Source: Maribacter sp.
GTDB lineage: Bacteria > Bacteroidota > Bacteroidia > Flavobacteriales > Flavobacteriaceae
NCBI GenBank assembly: GCA_024643345.1
Contig: JAHENB010000019.1
Span: 1 to 55,305 of the forward strand
DNA length: 55,305 bases
Reading direction: 5' to 3'
The position numbers and the translations under genes were made by a program. Below are positions 42,548-52,260 of the stretch, piece after piece. The notes below the pieces were generated by a model. It was given only the letters and a program-made list of their open reading frames with translations, did not search any database and had not been told where the DNA came from. Position 1 is the first letter of the stretch; each line of letters begins with the position of its first letter.

Positions 42548-44101
42548 TCATAGATCAAACTTGATCCCTTGCGCCAAGGGGAGTTCGGTAGTATAATTTA
42601 TGGTGTTGGTCTGCCGGCGCATATATACCTTCCAGGCATCCGATCCGCTTTCGCGCCCGCCCCCGGTTTCTTTCTCGCCCCCGAAGGCCCCGCCAATCTC
42701 TGCGCCGGAAGTGCCGATGTTCACGTTGGCGATGCCACAGTCACTGCCCGCCACCGATAAAAAACGTTCGGCTTCCCTCAGGTTGTTGGTCATAATGGCC
42801 GAAGAGAGGCCTTGTACCACGCCATTCTGTATGGCAATGGCATTTTCGACTTCCCCTGAATATTTCAATAAATACAGTATCGGCGCAAACGTTTCGTGCT
42901 GTACAATCTCGAAATGCGGCTGTGCCTCTGCAATGGCCGGTTTTACGTAGCAACCGCTTTCGTAGCCTTCTCCTGCCATTGCCCCACCTTCGATCACCAG
43001 TTTACCGCCTTCTGCAACCACTTTTTCGAGCGCCTTTTGATACATGGCCACGGCATCGGTGTCAATCAGGGGCCCCACATGGTTGTGCTGATCCAATGGA
43101 TTGCCGATGCGCAATTGATGATAGGCGGTCACAACAGCCTCTTTTACCTTATCGTAAATCGATTCATGGATGATCAAACGTCTGGTGGAAGTACATCTTT
43201 GACCTGCCGTTCCCACTGCGCCAAAGACGGCACCTATGACTGTCATTTTGATATCCGCATCGGGAGTGACAATGATGGCATTGTTGCCGCCCAATTCCAA
43301 TAGCGATTTGCCCAATCTGGCCGCCACGGCCTGGGCCACTATTTTTCCCATACGGATGGAACCGGTAGCGGAAATTAAAGCCATCCGCCGGTCATGGGTC
43401 ATCAACTCCCCGACCTTATAATCGCCGTTCACCAAGCAAGAAATACCTTCCGGCAGGCCGTTGGCCTTAAAAACCTGGGCCGCAATATTTTGACAGGCCA
43501 CCCCGCATAAAGGAGCTTTCTCCGAAGGTTTCCAAACACAGACATCGCCGCAGATCCAGGCCAATGCGGTATTCCAGGCCCATACGGCCACCGGAAAATT
43601 AAAGGCCGAAATGATGCCCACCGCTCCCAGTGGATGGTATTGTTCATACATCCTATGGCCCGGCCGTTCGGAATGCATCGTAAAACCATGGAGTTGCCTC
43701 GATAGGCCCACGGCAAAATCACAGATGTCTATCATTTCCTGAACCTCGCCCAGACCTTCTTGGTAGCTTTTCCCCATTTCATAGGAGACCAGCTTTCCCA
43801 AGGGCTCTTTCATCATGCGCAATTTGTCGCCGAATTGCCTTACGATTTCACCACGTTGCGGGGCGGGCTTCAACCGCCAGGTCTTAAAGGCCTCTGTGGC
43901 CGCGGCCATCACTTTTTCATAATCATCCCTGGATGAGGTCCTCACCTTGGCGATCAAAGCCCCATCTACGGGCGAATAAGATGCGATGGCTTCCCCGGAG
44001 GAAAAATTGTGATCACCTGTTGAGGTGCCATTGTTTATGGCTTGGATGCCCAATGATTTTAAGGCTTTGTCGATACCGAAATCAGTTGCAATTTTTGACA
44101 T
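42548..44101 (-). CDS. amaB: ALDH7-family aminoadipate semialdehyde dehydrogenase
   Basis: NAD+-dependent aldehyde dehydrogenase of the antiquitin/ALDH7 group, 517 residues, probably oxidising alpha-aminoadipate semialdehyde in lysine breakdown. The ALDH7 hallmark is SERPGHRMYEQYHPLG followed by VGIISAFNFPVAVWAWN. Catalytic residues are E269 (LLELGGNN) and C303 (GQRCTSTRR). No other lysine-degradation gene is in the window, so substrate assignment is by family alone. A perfect -7 box (TAGCTTTG on minus, 44152-44159) lies about 50 bases upstream. Confidence 0.87.
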   Translation of the reverse strand: MSKIATDFGIDKALKSLGIQAINNGTSTGDHNFSSGEAIASYSPVDGALIAKVRTSSRDDYEKVMAAATEAFKTWRLKPAPQRGEIVRQFGDKLRMMKEPLGKLVSYEMGKSYQEGLGEVQEMIDICDFAVGLSRQLHGFTMHSERPGHRMYEQYHPLGAVGIISAFNFPVAVWAWNTALAWICGDVCVWKPSEKAPLCGVACQNIAAQVFKANGLPEGISCLVNGDYKVGELMTHDRRMALISATGSIRMGKIVAQAVAARLGKSLLELGGNNAIIVTPDADIKMTVIGAVFGAVGTAGQRCTSTRRLIIHESIYDKVKEAVVTAYHQLRIGNPLDQHNHVGPLIDTDAVAMYQKALEKVVAEGGKLVIEGGAMAGEGYESGCYVKPAIAEAQPHFEIVQHETFAPILYLLKYSGEVENAIAIQNGVVQGLSSAIMTNNLREAERFLSVAGSDCGIANVNIGTSGAEIGGAFGGEKETGGGRESGSDAWKVYMRRQTNTINYTTELPLAQGIKFDL

Positions 44102-44175
44102 TTTATAACTTTTTTGAAGTGTTTTGTTATTTCCGTAATTAATCGGGATGGCAAAGCTACAAATAAAAGCGGGTT

Positions 44176-44595
44176 TTAATCGCGCTTTCTTAAGACCGTA
44201 ACCTTTGTAATTTTCGCGAGGTCTACTTGATAGATCAGCACCAGTTCAACAACTTCCGCGCTTCCATTCCTCCCGATGATGCTTTCATGGTCGATCACTT
44301 TGTTCCCGAATACCGTACGATTCAAAATGTTGGAATGTAGTTTTGGGGAATTTTCAAAGAGGTCGGCATAATAGGCTTTACAGGCTGCGGCCCCTTCCAT
44401 GGTTCTTTCCCCATTGGCAAAATTGTAAAAAACCACTTCGGGATCCATAGTCGACATGAACTGGTCTATATTCCTTTGGTTGTAGGCGTCGAGTTGTTTT
44501 TGAACCACTTGTTCGGGCGTCATCATTTGTGCGGAAAGTTTAATCGTTAGGAATAAAATAATGCCAAAGGGACTTAAGAATCGATTGTTCATCAT
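44176..44595 (-). CDS. NTF2/SnoaL-like secreted protein
   Basis: 139 residues. A signal peptide (FLSPFGIILFLTIKLSAQ) is followed by an NTF2-like cone fold (TPEQVVQKQLDAYNQRNIDQFMSTMDPEVVFYNF). Such proteins are small ligand binders or accessory enzymes; the specific role is unknown. The ATG at 44595 is chosen because the upstream codon is only a TTG. It is last in the minus-strand set led by the dioxygenase at 45555 and may be co-transcribed with it. Confidence 0.75.
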   Translation of the reverse strand: MMNNRFLSPFGIILFLTIKLSAQMMTPEQVVQKQLDAYNQRNIDQFMSTMDPEVVFYNFANGERTMEGAAACKAYYADLFENSPKLHSNILNRTVFGNKVIDHESIIGRNGSAEVVELVLIYQVDLAKITKVTVLRKRD

Positions 44596-44634
44596 GATTC
44601 CTTTTTTGATTTTTTCATATACATTTTTGGACAA

Positions 44635-45003
44635 TTATTTTATTTCAATGAAAAGCAACAGTATGGTAATCAAAGAGGGCAGGGCCTGAACAAAGAAAAT
44701 CTTTTTGTCTGCGGTGAAGGCTCCGTAGATTCCGGCAATGGCAACGCAGCCCAAAAAGAAAAAGGCAATATTGGCTTTCCAGATGGGATCATCGATGAAA
44801 AAGGTCCACAGTAATCCGGCCGCCAAAAATCCATTGTAAAGTCCTTGGTTTGCCGCCAAGGTTTTGGTGGGCTCAAACAATTCCTCGGGAAACTTTTTAA
44901 ATACCTTTCGGCCCCTGGTGGTCCATGCGAACATTTCAAACCAAAGAAAGTAGCAGTGCAATAGGGCTATCAGAACTATTAAAAAATTTATGAGGAGCGC
45001 CAT
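44635..45003 (-). CDS. DUF1304 membrane protein
   Basis: 122 residues with four predicted membrane spans (INFLIVLIALLHCYFLWFEM; GLYNGFLAAGLLWTFF; IAFFFLGCVAIAGIYGAF; ALPSLITILLLFI) and the DUF1304 segment HCYFLWFEMFAW. Function is unknown in the family. It starts 4 bases after the dioxygenase gene and is almost certainly co-transcribed with it. Confidence 0.85.
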   Translation of the reverse strand: MALLINFLIVLIALLHCYFLWFEMFAWTTRGRKVFKKFPEELFEPTKTLAANQGLYNGFLAAGLLWTFFIDDPIWKANIAFFFLGCVAIAGIYGAFTADKKIFFVQALPSLITILLLFIEIK

Positions 45004-45006
45004 TTT

Positions 45007-45555
45007 CTATTCTTCAGCCACAAAACGTTTGTCTACCGCCATTACCGTTCCACATTGGTTACAGGTACGCAATGCCTTGGAACCATAAAAGTGTTTGAAG
45101 TGCTTTAAAAAATCCTTTTCGATATCATTGAGCGTAAAATAGGCCTCATACAATTTGTTGTTGCAGTGGTCACAAAACCAAAGTAGCCCATCATCGACCT
45201 GCATATCGGCCCGTTTTCGTTCGATGACCAAACCTATACTTCCTTCATAACGCACAGGGGAATGAGGCACTTTTGCCGGATGGAGATACATATCTCCGGG
45301 GCCAAGCTTCAAGGTTTTTTTTTGACCCTCGACCTGTATGTGTATTTCGATGGAGCCCTCCAATTGATAAAAAAGCTCCTCGGTTTCGTTGTAGTGGTAG
45401 TCTTTTCTGGCATTGGGTCCTGCCACGACCATGACAATGTAGTCTTTCGAATCTTTGTAAAGGTTTTTATTGCCAACGGGCGGTTTAAGCAAGGCGCGGT
45501 TTTCCTCGACCCATTGATTGAGGTTGAAGGGTGGCATGATCGACATCTTTTCCAT
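45007..45555 (-). CDS. 3-hydroxyanthranilate 3,4-dioxygenase
   Basis: Opens the ring of 3-hydroxyanthranilate in the kynurenine route toward quinolinate/NAD. Cupin with iron ligands H54, E60 and H98 (KDYHYNETEELFYQLEG and HPAKVPHSP), plus substrate residues R50, R102 and E113. A C-terminal rubredoxin-like site has two CxxC pairs (CDHC and CNQC) that bind a second iron. Numbering is offset by 3 from the Cupriavidus enzyme, so MSIMPPF at 45546 may be the true start. No other kynurenine-pathway gene is in the window. Confidence 0.92.
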   Translation of the reverse strand: MEKMSIMPPFNLNQWVEENRALLKPPVGNKNLYKDSKDYIVMVVAGPNARKDYHYNETEELFYQLEGSIEIHIQVEGQKKTLKLGPGDMYLHPAKVPHSPVRYEGSIGLVIERKRADMQVDDGLLWFCDHCNNKLYEAYFTLNDIEKDFLKHFKHFYGSKALRTCNQCGTVMAVDKRFVAEE

Positions 45556-45620
45556 AGGGCTTTAAACGGTATGTGACCAAAGCCTTCTAACGGCTCCGAT
45601 CTATCAGTAAATGTTCCTAT

Positions 45621-45649
45621 CAAAGTTATAAAAAGAATCGGCGCTACAA
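45621..45649 (-). promoter_or_regulatory. Promoter of the dioxygenase-DUF1304 operon
   Basis: On minus the -7 box reads TAACTTTG (45621-45628), a perfect TAnnTTTG. A TTG (45647-45649, complement) lies 18 bases upstream, one short of the optimum. It is about 65 bases before the dioxygenase start. Confidence 0.55.
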
Positions 45650-45652
45650 AAG

Positions 45653-46132
45653 TTAACGAAAAAAGAGTTGGGTGAAGTAAAAATTGCCATTGGCATCTTT
45701 TTTTACACTAACAGCGGTATGTGTAAAATCGCCTTCCATGGTTTTTTTGTGACTGGAACTGTTCAGCCAGCCTTGAAACGCTTCCACGGCATTGTCATAA
45801 TCCTTTGCCACATTTTCGGCTACGAACTCGGCATTTTCAATAGCGGAAATATTGGAGGCACGGGCGCTGAAATTATCATGGCTCAAACTGCCCTTAGCGA
45901 TCATATAGTCGGTATGATTGTTGGCAAACTCATATGCGACCGCACTATATTCCAAAATTTTGTAGCCCAATGATGCCCTATGATCGTTTACCACGTTCAA
46001 TAGCTCCACCTCCACAAAAACGACATTCTCCGATTCCTGTATCGGGGTTTCCCCAATGACCGATTCCTTGCTACAGGATACTGCCAACAATACCACCCCT
46101 ATCAATAGGGTATGACGCAACTTCATTTTCAT
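45653..46132 (-). CDS. CAP-domain lipoprotein
   Basis: 159 residues. A signal peptide ends in a lipobox (LLAVSC), so it is lipid-anchored. The CAP/PR-1-like domain shows VVNDHRASLGYKILEYS, HTDYMIAKGSLSHDNF, AENVA and GWLNSSSHKKTMEGDFTHTAVSV, including the His residues of the CAP cavity. CAP proteins bind lipids or act on cell-wall material; the specific role is unknown. It lies upstream of the dioxygenase promoter and is transcribed alone. Confidence 0.85.
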   Translation of the reverse strand: MKMKLRHTLLIGVVLLAVSCSKESVIGETPIQESENVVFVEVELLNVVNDHRASLGYKILEYSAVAYEFANNHTDYMIAKGSLSHDNFSARASNISAIENAEFVAENVAKDYDNAVEAFQGWLNSSSHKKTMEGDFTHTAVSVKKDANGNFYFTQLFFR

Positions 46133-46298
46133 ACAATGTTCTAAATTGTAAGTATAAGTAGGTATGCCTGCCAGTAGGTAAGAAAGAAAAGGGGATACTT
46201 TAAAGCTTGGGTTGATGGGGAGAATTCAACCCTGTAATGTTAAAGAAAATAGAGACATCTGCTTTGAAAAAAGTGATTTTTTCGACAAACGACGTTTT

Positions 46299-46325
46299 TT
46301 TCGGATTTGAGGGAATCCGTCTTTT
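46299..46325 (+). terminator. Plus-strand hairpin with T-run
   Basis: CGGATT (46302-46307) pairs with AATCCG (46314-46319) around TGAGGG, followed by TCTTTTT. The T-run is on plus, although the flanking genes are both on minus. Either an unseen plus transcript ends here, or the structure is unrelated. Upstream, GGGTTGA (46209-46215) faces TCAACCC (46226-46232). Confidence 0.4.
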
Positions 46326-46348
46326 TATACTGCTGGCCCGAATATATG

Positions 46349-46855
46349 TTAAGGGATCTCGCTATCCGCGTCTTGTTTCTTAAGAACTTTGTTAAAAACC
46401 AATGATCCAAGGTCTTTGAGCGGATTGTAGAAAATTGATTTCGCTTTTGTTTCTTCCGAGATTATTCCTCGGGAGTAATGCATGTGGTCAATAAAAATCA
46501 GCAGGGCCCCGAGGATCACCGCCACTTTCAATACCCCGAATATGCCACCTGCCAGTTTGTTCAGAAAGCCCAAGAGGGCAAGATCGGCAATTTTGGTCAG
46601 CAATTTACCTGCCAAATGAACGGCCAACACAATGACGATGAAGGTAATAATGAATGCCGCCAGATTCATGTTCTGTTCGTTCCAGTCAAAATTTTTAGAA
46701 AGATATTCCCCCGTAATATAGGAAAAGTGAATGGCCCCATACAGCCCTGCGATCAAGGCAATAATGGCTGCAATTTCCAGTAGTAGCCCGTTTCTTAGCC
46801 CTTTCCATAGTCCCCATACCATCAATAGTCCAAAAACGATATCCAAAAAACCCAT
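46349..46855 (-). CDS. CvpA-family membrane protein
   Basis: 168 residues with four membrane spans starting MGFLDIVFGLLMVWGLWKG, the typical CvpA/colicin V production protein start. The ATG at 46855 is chosen because a perfect -7 box (TACATTTG on minus, 46871-46878) lies about 16 bases upstream, and the longer frame has a poor hydrophilic leader. CvpA proteins are inner-membrane proteins of unclear role. It is divergent from the hypothetical gene at 46943. Confidence 0.87.
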   Translation of the reverse strand: MGFLDIVFGLLMVWGLWKGLRNGLLLEIAAIIALIAGLYGAIHFSYITGEYLSKNFDWNEQNMNLAAFIITFIVIVLAVHLAGKLLTKIADLALLGFLNKLAGGIFGVLKVAVILGALLIFIDHMHYSRGIISEETKAKSIFYNPLKDLGSLVFNKVLKKQDADSEIP

Positions 46856-46870
46856 GCGAAAGTGTTTGAA

Positions 46871-46899
46871 CAAATGTAACATTTTGATTTGTACCTTTG
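46871..46899. promoter_or_regulatory. Overlapping divergent promoters
   Basis: The minus -7 box TACATTTG (46871-46878, complement CAAATGTA) serves the CvpA gene, and the plus -7 box TACCTTTG (46892-46899) serves the hypothetical gene at 46943. The boxes lie 13 bases apart and back to back, so RNA polymerase binding at one will hinder the other. Both support the chosen start codons. Confidence 0.5.
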
Positions 46900-46942
46900 C
46901 CCATCTTTTGCCTTCGATCAATGGCAACCAACGAAAACGAAC

Positions 46943-47299
46943 ATGTCTAGAGACCTGCAATTAAAGGAGCGATGGGAAGTATTGGTGGAAAAGCTCTCCG
47001 CCCAATTTTCAGATGGTGATCCCCTAGAACTGGATGCCATTATCTATCTTGTTGGGGTACAGGAACTGGGGCAATACCATAAGAAATACAAAAAAGACGA
47101 AAAGCTCAATCTGATGCATATTGCCATCTGTAGGTTGTTGGAGCCCTATGGATACTATGTTTTCGATTATTTCGACGACGAAGGTTGGCCCCATTATACG
47201 ATCAAAGAGGAACTACCGCCCCTGAAGGCCGGGGAACAATCTGTATTGATGAAAGAAGCCATTGTGGGCTATTTTTTAGAGAAGGAATATCTATTATAA
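46943..47299 (+). CDS. Conserved hypothetical protein
   Basis: Not recognised. 118 residues, soluble, helical, with the conserved-looking stretch LDAIIYLVGVQELGQYHKKYKKDEKLNLMHIAICRLLEP and a Tyr-rich YGYYVFDYFDDEGWPHY. No signal peptide. The ATG at 46943 is supported by a -7 box at 46892-46899. It is divergent from the CvpA gene and may share control with it. Confidence 0.65.
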   Translation: MSRDLQLKERWEVLVEKLSAQFSDGDPLELDAIIYLVGVQELGQYHKKYKKDEKLNLMHIAICRLLEPYGYYVFDYFDDEGWPHYTIKEELPPLKAGEQSVLMKEAIVGYFLEKEYLL

Positions 47300-47366
47300 G
47301 GGGCAGCATTTCGATTTCATTGAAGTTGTTTTTTGATTGTTGCGAACAATTTAAATAGTGTAACTG

Positions 47367-47675
47367 ATGAACATGGCGAAGCCCTATTATGCGGTGATCT
47401 TTACCTCCACCCGTACCGAAGGGGATAACGGCTATGGTGAAATGGCCCAGCGCATGGAAGTATTGGCCAGTGAGCAACCCGGATTTTTAGGGGTGGAAAG
47501 CGCCAGAAATGAAGTGGGCATTACCATCAGTTATTGGGAAAGCCTAGCTGCGATCGCCGATTGGAAAGCCCATGCAGATCACTTGTTCGCCCAGCAAAAG
47601 GGAATCTCCAACTGGTATCAATGGTACAAAGTTCGCATTTGTTTGGTCGAGCGTGAGTACGATTTTAACAAATAA
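47367..47675 (+). CDS. Antibiotic biosynthesis monooxygenase-like protein
   Basis: 102-residue ferredoxin-like fold (ABM/DUF1330-like) with the typical FLGVESARNEVGITISYWESLAAIADWKAHADH, similar to YczJ-type proteins. Such small proteins act as monooxygenases or quinone-handling enzymes, but many have no tested activity. The ATG could be 47367 or 47373. A palindrome, ATTGTT-GCG-AACAAT (47336-47350), just upstream might be an operator (low confidence). Confidence 0.78.
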   Translation: MNMAKPYYAVIFTSTRTEGDNGYGEMAQRMEVLASEQPGFLGVESARNEVGITISYWESLAAIADWKAHADHLFAQQKGISNWYQWYKVRICLVEREYDFNK

Positions 47676-47820
47676 ATCTGCTTGAAAGGTCGCTCCCAGC
47701 CATAGGTCCTAGGCTAGAAAAGTCAAGGATACTGGTCCCTTCCCAGACACGAGGCGCATCACATGTGATTGCCCAAAAGCAAGTAGAGGTTATGATCTCG
47801 AATGCGCACTAAGGGTTCTT

Positions 47821-47850
47821 TTGTATTCGAATTTTATTCGCTTATCTTAG
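47821..47850 (+). promoter_or_regulatory. Promoter of glpK-glpD
   Basis: TTG (47821-47823), exactly 19 bases of spacer, then TATCTTAG (47843-47850; one mismatch to TAnnTTTG), 18 bases before the glpK ATG. This is one of the best-matched promoters in the window. Confidence 0.65.
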
Positions 47851-47865
47851 TGCATTAACCTCTAG

Positions 47866-49356
<1,491 letters not shown>

Positions 49357-49426
49357 TGTTCCACTAAGGAACCTTATCCTTTCGATGCAAGAGGGAATAA
49401 AGAAAATTGTACTGCAAAAATATACT

Positions 49427-51094
49427 ATGAAAAATATCAAATTCTCTAACTTGGAAAGAACCAAAACCATTTCCAAATTGGTGAAGGAAGAGTTTGACCT
49501 GGTCGTGATCGGTGGCGGTATCACGGGTGGGGGCATTGCATTGGATGCGGCCTCGCGCGGTCTGAAGGTCGTTTTGGTGGAGAAGGGCGACTTCGCCTCC
49601 GGCACCAGTAGTAAGTCGACCAAATTGATACATGGCGGCTTGCGCTATTTGAAACAATTCGATTTTTGGTTGGTGAAGGAGGTGGGCTCCGAACGTGCCA
49701 TCGTGCACCAGGTGGCCCCGCATTTGGTACTGCCCGAAAAAATGCTCTTACCGCTGATCGAAAATGGTTCCTATGGCAAATGGTTGACTTCGATCGGCCT
49801 GAAGGTATACGACATTCTGGCCCAGGTGACCGGTGATGACAAACGCAAGATGTTGACAAAAAAGGAAGCCATGAAGTTGGAACCTTTATTGCCCAAAAAG
49901 ATTTTGAACGGCGCCGGTTATTATGCCGAATATCGCACCGACGATGCCCGATTGACCATCGAAAACATCAAAACGAGCCTTCGGTACGGGGCGGTCGCCC
50001 TAAACTACGCCACCGTTGAGGATTTTGTTTATGATGAACAAAAGATTACCGGCGTTAAGGTTAAAGACGGGATATCGGAAAATACCATCAGCATTAAATG
50101 CAAATATGTCATCAGCGCGGCCGGACCATGGGTCGACGATATAAGAAGCGTGAACCATTCCAAAAAGGGCAAACGGCTGCACTTGACCAAAGGCGTGCAT
50201 TTGGTATTTCCTTACAAAAAACTGCCAGTGAAGCAATCGGTATATTTCGATGTCCCCGATGGCAGAATGATGTTTGCCATTCCGAGGGGGAAGATTACTT
50301 ATGTAGGCACCACCGATACCAACTACAACGACAATAAAGATGCCGTGCGCACCGATATGGCCGATGCCATTTACCTGATTTCCGCGGTGAACAATATGTT
50401 CCCCAGCATCAATTTGGAATTGAAGGATATCATTTCGTCCTGGGCAGGTTTGAGGCCCCTGATCCATGAGGAAGGCAAGTCGGCCTCCGAACTGTCGCGC
50501 AAGGATGAAATATTCACCTCCGAGACCGGTCTGATCAGCATCGCTGGGGGAAAACTCACCGGATACCGAAAAATGGCCGAAAGGGTAGTTGACCGAATCT
50601 CCAAAAAAATGGAAGAGGAACATAGCAGGGAACTAAAAGAATGTACCACCGAGAAAATTCCTTTATGTGGCAATGAGGATTTTAAAAAGTTCAAGAACGT
50701 AAAGAAATACATCGCGGAAATCTATGGCCGCATCAAACCGGAAGGTTTTTCCGAATATGAGGCCTGGTTTTTGGTCACCAATTACGGAAAGCAAACCGAG
50801 ACGATTTTGGAAAACTACGCCCGTCTTGACGATAAAGACAAGTCGGTACGAATGGCAAAGGCCGAACTTCAATTCGGAATCGATTATGAAATGGTACAGA
50901 ACCCGATGGATTTCTTTATCAGAAGAACCGGAAGGCTTTATTTCGACATTGACGGCATGCGGCATTTAATCGAACCCATTTTAGAGGAATTCCAGCGTAT
51001 TTTTAAGGTAGATGAGGACCAAATATTGGTTTGGCGCGAGGTACTTCAAAACGAATTGGAAGAGCATTCCAATTTTACTTTGCAAAGGGTTTAA
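49427..51094 (+). CDS. glpD: Glycerol-3-phosphate dehydrogenase, FAD-dependent
   Basis: Oxidises glycerol-3-phosphate to dihydroxyacetone phosphate at the membrane, passing electrons to quinone. The FAD-binding motif is DLVVIGGGITGGGIALDAASRG near the N-terminus, followed by SSKSTKLIHGGLRYLKQFDF and, at the C-terminus, the helical domain of aerobic GlpD. The ATG at 49427 (MKNIKFSNLERTK) is preferred to the earlier one at 49385 because family members begin close to this motif. It lies 70 bases after glpK. Confidence 0.93.
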   Translation: MKNIKFSNLERTKTISKLVKEEFDLVVIGGGITGGGIALDAASRGLKVVLVEKGDFASGTSSKSTKLIHGGLRYLKQFDFWLVKEVGSERAIVHQVAPHLVLPEKMLLPLIENGSYGKWLTSIGLKVYDILAQVTGDDKRKMLTKKEAMKLEPLLPKKILNGAGYYAEYRTDDARLTIENIKTSLRYGAVALNYATVEDFVYDEQKITGVKVKDGISENTISIKCKYVISAAGPWVDDIRSVNHSKKGKRLHLTKGVHLVFPYKKLPVKQSVYFDVPDGRMMFAIPRGKITYVGTTDTNYNDNKDAVRTDMADAIYLISAVNNMFPSINLELKDIISSWAGLRPLIHEEGKSASELSRKDEIFTSETGLISIAGGKLTGYRKMAERVVDRISKKMEEEHSRELKECTTEKIPLCGNEDFKKFKNVKKYIAEIYGRIKPEGFSEYEAWFLVTNYGKQTETILENYARLDDKDKSVRMAKAELQFGIDYEMVQNPMDFFIRRTGRLYFDIDGMRHLIEPILEEFQRIFKVDEDQILVWREVLQNELEEHSNFTLQRV

Positions 51095-51112
51095 TCAATG
51101 CACCATATAACA

Positions 51113-52114
51113 TCAATCCAATTTATCGGTTAGATCGGCAAATACCTTTTTGGCATTTTTGTCCTGATACAGTACTTCATATACAGCATCGATGATCGGG
51201 GTCTTTACTTTCTTTTTGAAATTCGATTTCAGCTCATAGGCACTTTTGGTCGCATAATATCCTTCCGCAATCATGCGCATTTCCATCTGGGCACTTTTAA
51301 CCGTATACCCTTTGCCGATCATATTGCCGAACATCCGATTACGGCTAAAGGTAGAATAGCCGGTTACCAATAGATCGCCGAGGTAAGCGGAATCGTTGAT
51401 GTTCCGGTCGATTTTATGGATGCGTTTGGTGTACCGCTTCATTTCGCGAATGGCATTGCTCATCAGCACGCTCTGAAAGTTGTCGCCATACCCCAATCCA
51501 TGGGAGATACCTGCCGCGATGGCATAAATATTCTTCAGCATGGCCGCATATTCGGTACCGATGATATCTTTGGTGATCTTGGTCTTGATGTAATCACTGC
51601 TCAGGTTTTGGGCCACCAACTCCGCATTTTTTCGGTCGGCACAGGCAATGGTGAGATAAGACAATCGCTCCAAAGCCACTTCCTCGGCATGGCACGGCCC
51701 CGTAATGACACCGATCTGGTCGAAGGGGATGTCGTATCGATCATGGAAGTGCTCCCCAACGATCAAGCCCGATTCCGGGACAATGCCCTTGATGGCCGAA
51801 AATATGATTTTGTTTTTTAGGGAAAGGGTGAGGTTTTGGAGTTCACTTTGTAAGAAAGCGGAGGGGATGGCAAAGATTAATACATCGGCCTCTTTCACGG
51901 CGATATTGATGTCATCGGTCAGCGCCAATTTATTGGTATCAAAGGTTACCGAGGTCAAATAATTCGGATTATGCTTCTGAATTTTCATAAAGCCGATCGC
52001 ATCGGAATTTCGCATGTACCAGCCCACTGTATCCTGGTTCACCAACAACATTTTCACCAGGGCCGTGGCCCAACTTCCACCCCCAAGCACTGCGAATTTT
52101 GGTTTTCTATGCAT
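51113..52114 (-). CDS. gpsA: NAD(P)-dependent glycerol-3-phosphate dehydrogenase
   Basis: Makes glycerol-3-phosphate from dihydroxyacetone phosphate for phospholipid synthesis. 333 residues with the Rossmann motif AVLGGGSWATALV, the substrate region SAIKGIVPESGLIVGEHF and GPCHAEEVALERLSYLTIA, and EYAAMLKNIYAIAAGISHGLGYGDN, which carries the catalytic Lys. It converges on glpD with an 18-base gap. A perfect -7 box (TATTTTTG on minus, 52155-52162) lies about 40 bases upstream. Opposite direction of metabolism to glpD. Confidence 0.95.
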   Translation of the reverse strand: MHRKPKFAVLGGGSWATALVKMLLVNQDTVGWYMRNSDAIGFMKIQKHNPNYLTSVTFDTNKLALTDDINIAVKEADVLIFAIPSAFLQSELQNLTLSLKNKIIFSAIKGIVPESGLIVGEHFHDRYDIPFDQIGVITGPCHAEEVALERLSYLTIACADRKNAELVAQNLSSDYIKTKITKDIIGTEYAAMLKNIYAIAAGISHGLGYGDNFQSVLMSNAIREMKRYTKRIHKIDRNINDSAYLGDLLVTGYSTFSRNRMFGNMIGKGYTVKSAQMEMRMIAEGYYATKSAYELKSNFKKKVKTPIIDAVYEVLYQDKNAKKVFADLTDKLD

Positions 52115-52154
52115 CTTTTCCTAATGGGCATTACCTCCCGTTTATATTATGGCC

Positions 52155-52162
52155 CAAAAATA
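52155..52162 (-). promoter_or_regulatory. -7 box for gpsA
   Basis: The minus strand reads TATTTTTG, a perfect TAnnTTTG, 40 bases before the gpsA ATG. An ATG triplet rather than TTG occupies the 19-base-upstream position, so the -33 match is partial. Confidence 0.4.
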
Positions 52163-52260
52163 CACAATTTAAAAGTTGAAACATGAACCTTTGATAATCA
52201 GTAATATAGGAGATTGGCACGGTGGTTGTTATGATATTGTAAACTTAATACCCCGTTACA

